Below, one piece after another: positions 57,673 through 64,000 of a stretch of DNA of 64,000 nt (positions are counted from its first letter, which is position 1; every line of letters starts with the position of its first letter). The stretch is taken from positions 61,783 through 125,782 of the forward strand of contig NZ_JXQM01000006.1 of assembly GCF_000832065.1 (NCBI RefSeq), written 5' to 3'. A model generated the notes under the pieces. It saw nothing but the letters and a program-made list of their open reading frames with translations, was not told where the DNA came from and ran no database searches. Origin of the DNA: Nitrosospira sp. NpAV (lineage in GTDB: Bacteria > Pseudomonadota > Gammaproteobacteria > Burkholderiales > Nitrosomonadaceae). A program made the position numbers and the translations under genes.

Positions 57673-57974
57673 CTCGATTGACATGTTTCAGCGATCCCCG
57701 CCACCCAGTGGCGGGGATCGCCCTTACTAAAATCGAAGGAGTAAGATTGAGCTGCCGGCGGACTATGCGGGTCGTAGTGATGTTGCCGAGCGCCAATGTC
57801 CTTTGGACCGCTATCTAGCCATAATCGGGATTTAGGCTGAGCAGCACGGGCTTGATGAATCCGATGCCGCGTTTCATTCCGCCTGTTTTATATATCATCC
57901 GGTTTAGCGGGGAAGCAATTGGATACTTCTGATGGGTAAAAGAAGCGCCAAGGTAATTGTTCGTCAGGCAAGAT
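57673..57974. other. Gap between convergent PEP-CTERM and EpsA-type genes
   Basis: 302 bases holding one strong hairpin near 57691-57721 and otherwise no gene or motif that I can support. Confidence 0.5.
57691..57721. terminator. 14-bp perfect hairpin after PEP-CTERM gene
   Basis: GCGATCCCCGCCAC (57691-57704) pairs fully with GTGGCGGGGATCGC (57708-57721) around a 3-nt loop, 18 bp after the PEP-CTERM stop. The stem is very stable, but no U-tract follows, so it may stop RNA polymerase poorly and instead protect the mRNA 3' end. Confidence 0.6.
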
Positions 57975-58778
57975 TCATTTCGATCCTACCTGGCTGTGTG
58001 CAACCTTTGAAACAGCCTCCATTCGGGTATTAACACCCAGTGATTTGAAGATGTGCTGCAAGTGATTTTTTACCGTAAATACGCTTATGCCGAGAATGCT
58101 GGCGATTTCAAGATTGGTTTTGCCTATCCTTACCCAATTCATGATCTCTATTTCCCGCCTGCTTAATCCCCCGCGTTCTCCGTCCTTCGGCTGCTCTGTC
58201 AACACACGCGCATCGGACTCGGGAGGGACAAGAGGCGTAACCTGGCATAACGCCGTGTCAAGATAAGGGAGCAGAAGTTGCATTGCGTCGAGCGATTCAT
58301 GGAGCTTTCTTTCTGAACTAAAAATCACATAAAGACAGGTCTGGTTTGACCGTTCGTCAGTCAGACCATGCACCAGCGAGGTTCGCATGTCTTGCAATGC
58401 TTTGGCCAGTGAACACTGAGGCCCCTCCTTTTCCAGCAGGAAACCGGACTCGCCGACACCTAACGTATACGGTAATTTTCCCAGTTGAACCCAGCGATTA
58501 AACAATCCCTTCAGCAACGGCGAGAGTGTTTGCGGGTTGGAGGACTCAGTTCTGACTCCCGGCAATGCTGAAACAATGTCATAACAAATCAGATTTGCGG
58601 TGAAATCACCCCACGCGGCAATCAAAATCTCGTGCGGCAAATAATGTTGCAGTTCTCCCTGCAACCATGCCAGCAATTCGTTGTGTCGACGTATACCTAT
58701 TGCCTCCGTAATGATCCGGTAGTAACGGTCGAGATGTTCGGCAGATAACGTAGAAAGTTGATTCATTTTATAGACCAT
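57975..58778 (-). CDS. epsA: LuxR-type regulator, XrtB/PEP-CTERM-associated EpsA family
   Basis: A 267-residue regulator with an N-terminal sensory region (about 1-185, including EAIGIRRHNELLAWLQGELQ and MRTSLVHGLTDERSNQTCLYV) and a C-terminal LuxR helix-turn-helix (LSRREIEIMNWVRIGKTNLE and IASILGISVFTVKNHLQHIF). The arrangement matches EpsA, the LuxR-family regulator found with exosortase/exopolysaccharide loci in betaproteobacteria. A second ATG four codons in (58766) could also start it; neither site has a clear ribosome-binding site. No receiver-domain phosphorylation site is visible, so it is not a normal response regulator. Its neighbourhood with a PEP-CTERM gene supports the call. Confidence 0.8.
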   Translation of the reverse strand: MVYKMNQLSTLSAEHLDRYYRIITEAIGIRRHNELLAWLQGELQHYLPHEILIAAWGDFTANLICYDIVSALPGVRTESSNPQTLSPLLKGLFNRWVQLGKLPYTLGVGESGFLLEKEGPQCSLAKALQDMRTSLVHGLTDERSNQTCLYVIFSSERKLHESLDAMQLLLPYLDTALCQVTPLVPPESDARVLTEQPKDGERGGLSRREIEIMNWVRIGKTNLEIASILGISVFTVKNHLQHIFKSLGVNTRMEAVSKVAHSQVGSK

Positions 58779-59243
58779 GCTTTAGTCACGGCACAGGACT
58801 TTGGACCTCTCTTGCTATCGACACCGTTGCATTACGACTTATTGTATGCGTTAGCCTTTCACGCTTGGGTTTGGCGAAGATTTAACGAGCCGTACTTCGC
58901 TTAACCGCTTTTTTGTTGAAGCAAGTTCCGTTCCAGCAATCAATACTATTTATAATCATCAACTTAATACGAGTTGTTAGGGGGGGTTGGGAAACGTGTA
59001 AACAATTGCGACAACAACAAATGACCCTCATGAGAAAGTATTGCAGATCTTGAAGCGATCACTAGTGGAGAGGATAGTTGCGCACAGCGAAACCAGGGGC
59101 ATTATTCCTAGACGCGCCTCGTATTTTTCTGTAAACCTGAAACTCTTCTATGCAAAAACGCTTCTAATTGATGGTATTCAAACGCTTGTAATACTATAAT
59201 CAGCAAATTTTCAGATTCTTCCTGGTTGCTTACATTGTCTTCC
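58779..59243. other. Intergenic region upstream of hemA
   Basis: 465 bases between the divergent regulator and hemA, AT-rich and without a gene. It contains a G7 run near 58980 and a good -10 hexamer close to hemA. No riboswitch or tRNA-like fold was recognised. Confidence 0.5.
59171..59200 (+). promoter_or_regulatory. Possible hemA promoter
   Basis: A consensus -10 TATAAT at 59195-59200 lies 43 bp before the hemA ATG. The -35 side is poor: the nearest candidates (TTGATG with a 21-bp spacer, or TTCAAA with a 12-bp spacer) are badly spaced. Based on the -10 only. Confidence 0.4.
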
Positions 59244-60497
59244 ATGCAGCTATTTGCCTTCGGCATTAATCATCAGACCGCGCCGCTGGACGTCCGCGAA
59301 CAGGTTTCGTTTCCGGAAGATGCGATGGAGCGCGCGTTGCACGATTTTGTGGGCCACCGCCCGGTAAGAGAGGCCGCGATCGTTTCAACCTGCAATCGCA
59401 CCGAAATTTATTGCAGTACCGAGAAGCCAGAAGAGGCAACGCACTGGCTGGCGGATTTCCACCACTTGCAGGCTCGGGAACTGGACCCGTATCTCTATAA
59501 GCTGCCTCGCGAGAAAGCGGTTAAGCATGCCTTCCGGGTGGCCAGCGGGCTGGATTCCATGGTGCTGGGTGAGCCGCAGATACTCGGTCAATTGAAGAGT
59601 GCGGTAAAATCCGCGGAGCACGCCGGCACGCTTGGAATGCTGTTGCACAAGTTGTTTCAGCGCACTTTCTTCGTTGCCAAGGAAGTTCGAAGTTCTACCG
59701 AGATCGGTGCGAATTCTGTTTCCATGGCTGCGGCTGCCACGCGGCTGGCAGAGCGGATTTTTGGCGAAATCGGTGAGCAGCGCGTATTGTTTATCGGAGC
59801 GGGAGAAATGATCGAGTTATGCGCAAGTCATTTCGCCGCACGCCATCCAAAGCGTATTACCGTCGCCAACCGCACCAATGAGCGCGCACAGGTGCTGGCT
59901 CATCGTTTCAATGCGCAGGCCATTACTCTGAATGAGCTGCCCGAACAATTGGCATTGCACGACATTGTGGTGACCTGTACGGCAAGCACACTGCCGATAC
60001 TGGGCAAAGGCATGGTGGAGCGTGCGATCAAAGCGCGCAAGCATCGCCCGATTTTCATGGTCGATCTGGCTGTGCCAAGGGATGTGGAACCGGAGGTAGC
60101 GGAACTGGATGATGTGTTTCTCTACTCTGTGGACGATCTTGCCGATATTGTCAGAGAGGGATTGGATTCGCGCCAAGGCGCTGTCGCCCAGGCGGAAGCG
60201 ATTATCGACTCGAATGTGATCAATTTCATGCATTGGCTGGAATCACGTGAACTGGTTCCAACCATACGTGCATTGCGCGATCAGGCCGAACGATACCGGC
60301 GCCATGAGCTGGAGCGTGCGAGAAAGCTTCTGGCCAAGGGCGAAGACCCGCAGAAAATCATGGAGTCCCTGAGTAACGGTCTGACCAACAAATTTCTGCA
60401 CATCCCCTCCTACGCGCTCAACCACGCCGCAGCGGAAGAACGTGACGATCTCGTCGATCTGATCAATCGCCTGTACCACCTCCATCGTCCAGAATGA
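59244..60497 (+). CDS. hemA: Glutamyl-tRNA reductase
   Basis: A 417-residue enzyme making glutamate-1-semialdehyde from Glu-tRNA for haem synthesis by the C5 pathway, important in an organism rich in c-type cytochromes. I chose the ATG at 59244 ([20 protein letters not shown]), the usual start. The catalytic Cys50 lies in [12 protein letters not shown], the substrate loop in [13 protein letters not shown], and the NADPH domain has [17 protein letters not shown] and [11 protein letters not shown]. The C-terminal dimerisation helix ends [12 protein letters not shown]. The stop overlaps the prfA start (ATGA). Confidence 0.97.
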   Translation: MQLFAFGINHQTAPLDVREQVSFPEDAMERALHDFVGHRPVREAAIVSTCNRTEIYCSTEKPEEATHWLADFHHLQARELDPYLYKLPREKAVKHAFRVASGLDSMVLGEPQILGQLKSAVKSAEHAGTLGMLLHKLFQRTFFVAKEVRSSTEIGANSVSMAAAATRLAERIFGEIGEQRVLFIGAGEMIELCASHFAARHPKRITVANRTNERAQVLAHRFNAQAITLNELPEQLALHDIVVTCTASTLPILGKGMVERAIKARKHRPIFMVDLAVPRDVEPEVAELDDVFLYSVDDLADIVREGLDSRQGAVAQAEAIIDSNVINFMHWLESRELVPTIRALRDQAERYRRHELERARKLLAKGEDPQKIMESLSNGLTNKFLHIPSYALNHAAAEERDDLVDLINRLYHLHRPE

Positions 60498-61570
60498 ATA
60501 AAAGTATCGCTACCAAGCTCACGCAGCTCAGCGTGCGCTTGGAGGAATTGAATCGCCTGTTGAGTAGCGAAACCATCACCGCTAATCTCGATAATTATCG
60601 CAAGCTCACACGTGAGCGCGCTGAGATCGCACCGGTGGTGGAGCTTTATGATGCTTATCTCCAGAGTGAGCGTGATATCCATACCGCTCAGGAAATGTGC
60701 GGCGATGCCGAGATGCGCGACTTTGCCGATGCCGAGATACGTGATGGCAAAGAAAGGCTCACACAGATCGGAGCGGAACTGCAGAAGCAGTTGCTGCCCA
60801 AAGACCCCAACGACGAACGCAATATTTTTCTGGAAATCCGTGCCGGAACAGGTGGGGACGAATCCGCATTATTTGCGGGCGATTTGTTTCGCATGTATGT
60901 GCGCTTCGCAGAACGTCAACGCTGGCAAGTGGAAGTTATTTCCCAGAGTCCATCCGAAGCGGGCGGTTACAAGGAAATCATCGCCAAGATCATTGGTAAC
61001 GGCGCCTACTCCAAACTCAAGTTTGAATCGGGCGGTCATCGTGTGCAGCGTGTACCCGCTACCGAGACGCAGGGGCGCATTCACACCTCCGCCTGTACCG
61101 TTGCGGTAATGCCCGAGGCGGACGAGATCATGGATGTCGTGCTGAACCCGGCCGAGTTAAGAATTGATACCTTTCGCGCTTCCGGCGCGGGCGGACAACA
61201 TATCAACAAGACCGATTCCGCGGTGCGCATCACTCACTTGCCGACCGGTATCGTGGTCGAGTGCCAGGATGGCCGTTCCCAGCACAAAAACAAAGCGCAG
61301 GCAATGAGCGTTCTGGCCGCGCGCATCCGCGATAAGCAAACGCAAGAACAGCAAAGTAAACAGGCAGCTACCCGTAAATCTTTAATCGGCAGCGGAGACC
61401 GCTCGGGACGCATTCGTACCTATAACTTTCCTCAGGGCCGAATAACCGATCACCGCATCAATCTTACGCTTTATAAGATAGAACAGATCATGGATGGCGA
61501 CTTGAGTGAACTATGTTCCGCGCTGATGTCCGAGCATCAGGCGGAGCAATTGGCGGCGATGGGAGAGTAA
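60494..61570 (+). CDS. prfA: Peptide chain release factor 1
   Basis: A 358-residue RF1 reading UAA/UAG. The GGQ motif is in [19 protein letters not shown] and the codon-recognition PxT-type segment is in [18 protein letters not shown]. Its start overlaps the hemA stop by 4 bases, and prmC, whose product methylates the GGQ glutamine, follows. hemA-prfA-prmC is a conserved proteobacterial order. Confidence 0.98.
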   Translation: MNKSIATKLTQLSVRLEELNRLLSSETITANLDNYRKLTRERAEIAPVVELYDAYLQSERDIHTAQEMCGDAEMRDFADAEIRDGKERLTQIGAELQKQLLPKDPNDERNIFLEIRAGTGGDESALFAGDLFRMYVRFAERQRWQVEVISQSPSEAGGYKEIIAKIIGNGAYSKLKFESGGHRVQRVPATETQGRIHTSACTVAVMPEADEIMDVVLNPAELRIDTFRASGAGGQHINKTDSAVRITHLPTGIVVECQDGRSQHKNKAQAMSVLAARIRDKQTQEQQSKQAATRKSLIGSGDRSGRIRTYNFPQGRITDHRINLTLYKIEQIMDGDLSELCSALMSEHQAEQLAAMGE

Positions 61571-61623
61571 GCGGTCTCTTTATTAATTCCCACTTTTGCG
61601 CGATTATCCGGTTGAATCCCGTG

Positions 61624-62484
61624 ATGCTGCACCTTACTATACTGCAGGCGCTCAACCAAGCGCGCCAAGACATTGAAGATACCGATGCACGCATGTTATT
61701 GCAAAGTGTGCTCAATGTCAGCCATGCTTATCTTATTGCCCACTCCGAACACCAACTTACCCCGGAACAGGCGCAATCCTTCCGCTTGTTGACAATAAGA
61801 CGCGTTCGCGGCGAACCGATCGCCTATCTTATAGGCCACCGTGAGTTTTACGGCTTGGATTTCAAGATCACACCAGCCGTACTCATTCCCCGGCCTGAAA
61901 CCGAGTTACTGGTGGATTTGGCGCTGGAGCAAATTCCTCCGGGCCATCCCTGCAGAATCCTGGACCTGGGAACCGGAAGTGGCGCCATCGCACTGACCCT
62001 GGCCAGGCATCGTCCGCTGGCTGATATCGTGGCGGTGGATTGCTCCGCCGATGCCGCGGCTGTCGCCAGAATAAATGCCGGGCGGTTGAATGTGAATAAT
62101 GTACATATTATCGAGGCAGACTGGTTCGAGGGGCTTCTTGGGGAAAGATTCGATATCATTGTTTCCAATCCTCCCTATGTTGCCCGCGGCGACCCCCATC
62201 TCGCCCAAGGCGATTTGCGTTTTGAGCCCCGCATGGCACTTACGGAGGGGGCGGGCAGCGACGGCCTTGATTGCATTCGCCTCATCATTGCCGCCGCTCC
62301 CTGTTATCTGATTGCGGGTGGGACGCTGTTGTTCGAGCATGGCTATGATCAGGTGGAAGCATGTAGAGATTTGTTAGGTAAAGCGGGTTTTCGCAAGGTG
62401 ATTTCCCGTTGCGATCTGGCGGGCATACCGCGGGTCAGTGGCGGACGGTTTGGAAGTTTCCCGCGAGAAACTGCTAGAATGTGA
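61624..62484 (+). CDS. prmC: Release factor glutamine N5-methyltransferase
   Basis: A 286-residue AdoMet-dependent enzyme that methylates the GGQ glutamine of RF1 and RF2. I chose the ATG at 61624 (MLHLTILQALNQARQ), with a GTG one codon earlier as alternative; the open frame starts inside prfA. Key motifs are PRPETELLVDLALEQ, ILDLGTGSGAIALTLARHRP and the NPPY catalytic motif in IIVSNPPYVARGDPHLAQGDLRFEP. 53 bp separate it from the prfA stop. Confidence 0.96.
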   Translation: MLHLTILQALNQARQDIEDTDARMLLQSVLNVSHAYLIAHSEHQLTPEQAQSFRLLTIRRVRGEPIAYLIGHREFYGLDFKITPAVLIPRPETELLVDLALEQIPPGHPCRILDLGTGSGAIALTLARHRPLADIVAVDCSADAAAVARINAGRLNVNNVHIIEADWFEGLLGERFDIIVSNPPYVARGDPHLAQGDLRFEPRMALTEGAGSDGLDCIRLIIAAAPCYLIAGGTLLFEHGYDQVEACRDLLGKAGFRKVISRCDLAGIPRVSGGRFGSFPRETARM

Positions 62485-62580
62485 TTCTGGGATAACGAGA
62501 CGAGTGAACCCTATCTCTTGAAACAGTTTTCAATTCCCATAATCTGATTTCAGATTGACTAAATTGACGAGGAGCCAAAC

Positions 62581-62889
62581 ATGAATACGCAAGAAACCAT
62601 CAAACAACAAGTGACCACTCATCCCGTGGTGCTCTATATGAAAGGCACTCCGCAAGCACCTCAATGCGGTTTCTCCGCCCATGCGGTGAAAGTTCTCAAC
62701 GCATGCGGGGTGGATAACCTTTTCGCGGTGGATGTGCTTGCCGAACCGGAAATCCGGCAGGGTATCAAAGAATACTCAAGCTGGCCGACCATTCCGCAGC
62801 TTTATATCAATGGCGAATTTGTCGGCGGTTCCGACATCGTGACAGAAATGTATCAGAGCGGTGAGCTACAGAAGTTGCTAAAAAAATGA
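62581..62889 (+). CDS. grxD: Monothiol glutaredoxin (Grx4 family)
   Basis: A 102-residue CGFS-type glutaredoxin: [21 protein letters not shown] with the single active-site Cys, then [21 protein letters not shown] for glutathione binding. Such proteins carry and transfer 2Fe-2S clusters. GAGGAG precedes the ATG. It follows prmC by 96 bp, as in related genomes. Confidence 0.97.
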   Translation: MNTQETIKQQVTTHPVVLYMKGTPQAPQCGFSAHAVKVLNACGVDNLFAVDVLAEPEIRQGIKEYSSWPTIPQLYINGEFVGGSDIVTEMYQSGELQKLLKK

Positions 62890-62929
62890 GGGGGATAGTA
62901 TGAGGCTCCGCGAGAATTGAAAGATCGAT

Positions 62930-62967
62930 AAGCCGGCAAACAAGGAGTGGCAGCCGGCTTCTTTATT
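62930..62967. terminator. Probable bidirectional terminator after grxD
   Basis: AAGCCGGC (62930-62937) pairs with GCCGGCTT (62953-62960) around a 15-nt loop, followed by CTTTATT. It lies between the convergent grxD and YqaA-like genes. The loop is long and the T-run short, so efficiency is uncertain. Confidence 0.6.
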
Positions 62968-62987
62968 GGGCGGGCAGGATAATTGAA

Positions 62988-63410
62988 CTATGGACTGATA
63001 GCTGCCGCGAGTGCCCAGTAACGTGCAAATTTTCCAGCAGCCATGAACAGTATTGCGAATATCCAGTTGATTCGGAGCCACCCCGCGGCGACACACAGCA
63101 GGTCGCCGATGATAGGCACCCACGCCAGCAACAGTACCGGGCTCCCATAATTACGTACCCACGTCAGCCCGTGCATATTACCCCCGGATTTTTTCCGAAA
63201 CGCTTGCTCGTCAGGTAAGAGAAGCCCGATAGCGTACGAACTCATGCCGCCCAGGGTATTACCTACCGAGGCCACTCCCAAAGCGGACCAGTAAAGCTCG
63301 GGATAAGCGGTTAAAACGCCGAATAACACGGCTTCCGAGCCACCGGGGAGCAACGTCGCAGCAAGAAAGCTGCTAGTGAATAGCGCCAGCAGGCTGGATT
63401 GCTCATCCAT
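62988..63410 (-). CDS. YqaA/DedA-like small membrane protein
   Basis: A 140-residue inner-membrane protein of the VTT/DedA superfamily, YqaA type. Segments are FLAATLLPGGSEAVLFGVL, VASVGNTLGGMSSYAIGLLLP, NYGSPVLLLAWVPIIGDLLCVAAGWLRI (split by the usual Gly/Pro turn) and FMAAGKFARYWAL. Larger DedA relatives flip undecaprenyl phosphate or affect membrane potential; the function of the short YqaA branch is not established. Confidence 0.88.
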   Translation of the reverse strand: MDEQSSLLALFTSSFLAATLLPGGSEAVLFGVLTAYPELYWSALGVASVGNTLGGMSSYAIGLLLPDEQAFRKKSGGNMHGLTWVRNYGSPVLLLAWVPIIGDLLCVAAGWLRINWIFAILFMAAGKFARYWALAAAISP

Positions 63411-63545
63411 AATTAAAATATAAAAAAAACGGATAAAGCAGCAGTGTAGCCGTTAATACGCCGCAGGTGGATGCCGGTAAGGAATAGCTTCACGGGCACA
63501 GCTACGGCCGCCGGTTTATGGCGGCTGCAATTTACTCACCAAAAT

Positions 63546-63576
63546 TTGACTTAACGATATTATTTCGCGATGATAT
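63546..63576 (+). promoter_or_regulatory. Possible promoter of the CADD-like gene
   Basis: TTGACT at 63546-63551 and TGATAT at 63571-63576 with a 19-bp spacer, 38 bp before the ATG at 63615. The -35 is good; the spacer is longer than ideal. Confidence 0.35.
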
Positions 63577-63614
63577 GCTGCCCGATTACCCATCTCTGTT
63601 AAAAGAGGAAAACC

Positions 63615-64000
63615 ATGACAACCAATGTATTTCTCAAGCAAAGGATAGACTCGATCATCGATGCGCGGCACCTGCTCAAGCATCCCTTTTATGTGGCGTG
63701 GACCGAGGGCAAGCTGTCCAAAGAGCAGCTACGCCACTACGCGGAACAGTATTTTCATAATGTGCTGGCCGAGCCAACCTATTTGAGCGCGGTGCATTTC
63801 AATACGCCGCATCTTCACACCGAAACCAATAGCGGCGACATCAGCGTGCGTCAGGAAGTATTGAAGAACCTGATCAGTGAAGAACACGGCGAAAAGAACC
63901 ATCCCGCCTTGTGGAAAACTTTTGCGCTGGCGTTGGGATCAAGCGACAAGAGTTTGGCCAATGCGGCGGCCTTGCCAAGTACGGAAAGGCTGGTGTCGAC
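63615..64000 (+). CDS. CADD/TenA-like protein, putative PABA-forming oxygenase, 3' end outside window
   Basis: 128 residues are visible of a haem-oxygenase-fold protein (TenA/PqqC/CADD group). AGAGGAAAACC precedes the ATG at 63615. The opening has LLKHPFYVAWTEGKLSKEQL, where Tyr26 aligns with the tyrosine that Chlamydia CADD consumes to make p-aminobenzoate, then RHYAEQYFHNV and the metal-ligand segment ISEEHGEKNHP. In N. europaea a CADD-like gene (NE1434) is known to supply PABA in place of pabABC. The rest, with further His/Asp ligands and the conserved Lys, is cut off. Homology is clear; the PABA function is by analogy. Confidence 0.82.
   Translation, partial: MTTNVFLKQRIDSIIDARHLLKHPFYVAWTEGKLSKEQLRHYAEQYFHNVLAEPTYLSAVHFNTPHLHTETNSGDISVRQEVLKNLISEEHGEKNHPALWKTFALALGSSDKSLANAAALPSTERLVS

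Noticed and set aside
1..64000. rRNA, tRNA, CRISPR array, complete IS or prophage
   Set aside because: None was seen when reading the gaps between genes. A covariance-model scan (tRNAscan, Infernal) would be needed to exclude small RNAs.

Overview
The window looks like chromosome of an ammonia-oxidising betaproteobacterium of the Nitrosomonadaceae, most likely Nitrosospira. The main pointers are an Rh-type (Rh50-like) ammonia channel at 24210-25412, a CADD-like protein at 63615 resembling the PABA-forming protein of Nitrosomonas europaea, a small Nitrosomonas-type cytochrome c, a dispersed PEP-CTERM/exosortase system, and the betaproteobacterial orders nadD-rsfS-rlmH-maf-rng and hemA-prfA-prmC-grxD. 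This assignment comes from protein recognition only; no database search was run. I found no rRNA, tRNA, CRISPR array, complete insertion sequence or prophage.

Layout. 1-4113 (minus): a four-gene envelope operon encoding an ExbB-type proton channel fused to DUF2341 and LamG-like periplasmic domains, ExbD, TonB and a Porin_5-type porin cut by the window edge. 4829-9321 (plus): a frameshifted glycerophosphodiester phosphodiesterase, a Tat-exported PhoX-type phosphatase and a PEP-CTERM protein. 9494-21146 (minus): a two-partner secretion locus with a giant DUF3739-type filamentous haemagglutinin (about 3412 residues if restored) broken at a G8 tract, and an FhaC-like transporter that has lost its signal peptide and first POTRA domain. 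At the broken end of the transporter lies the 3' remnant of a fatty acid desaturase gene on the opposite strand. 21381-25412: a cytochrome P450, a PEP-CTERM/exosortase-associated acyltransferase and the Rh channel.

25501-43952 is mostly housekeeping. On the minus strand are rng, maf, rlmH, rsfS, nadD, aceF, aceE and folD; on the plus strand an FAD-dependent reductase, pyrC and recQ; then a run of small minus-strand genes (DUF393, a DUF4156 lipoprotein, YnfA, an ABM monooxygenase, a START-like protein, a methyltransferase and lgt). 44205-55356 holds ilvD, a DUF255/thioredoxin-fold protein, cytochrome c, YdcF, OsmC, coq7, glcF, a GDT1-family transporter, a CBS protein, a MidA-type methyltransferase and a pteridine reductase. 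55396-58778 has an acyltransferase-3 protein, a second PEP-CTERM protein and an EpsA-type LuxR regulator. 59244-64000 has hemA-prfA-prmC-grxD, a YqaA-like membrane protein and the start of the CADD-like gene.

Themes. Surface and envelope functions dominate the accessory parts. PEP-CTERM substrates, the associated acyltransferase and the EpsA regulator are all present, but the exosortase is not in this window. The most unusual intact locus is the lectin-like ExbB fusion with its own ExbD, TonB and porin. The clearest sign of recent genome change is the tpsA/tpsB/desaturase region, with one homopolymer frameshift and a rearrangement junction near 21.1 kb.
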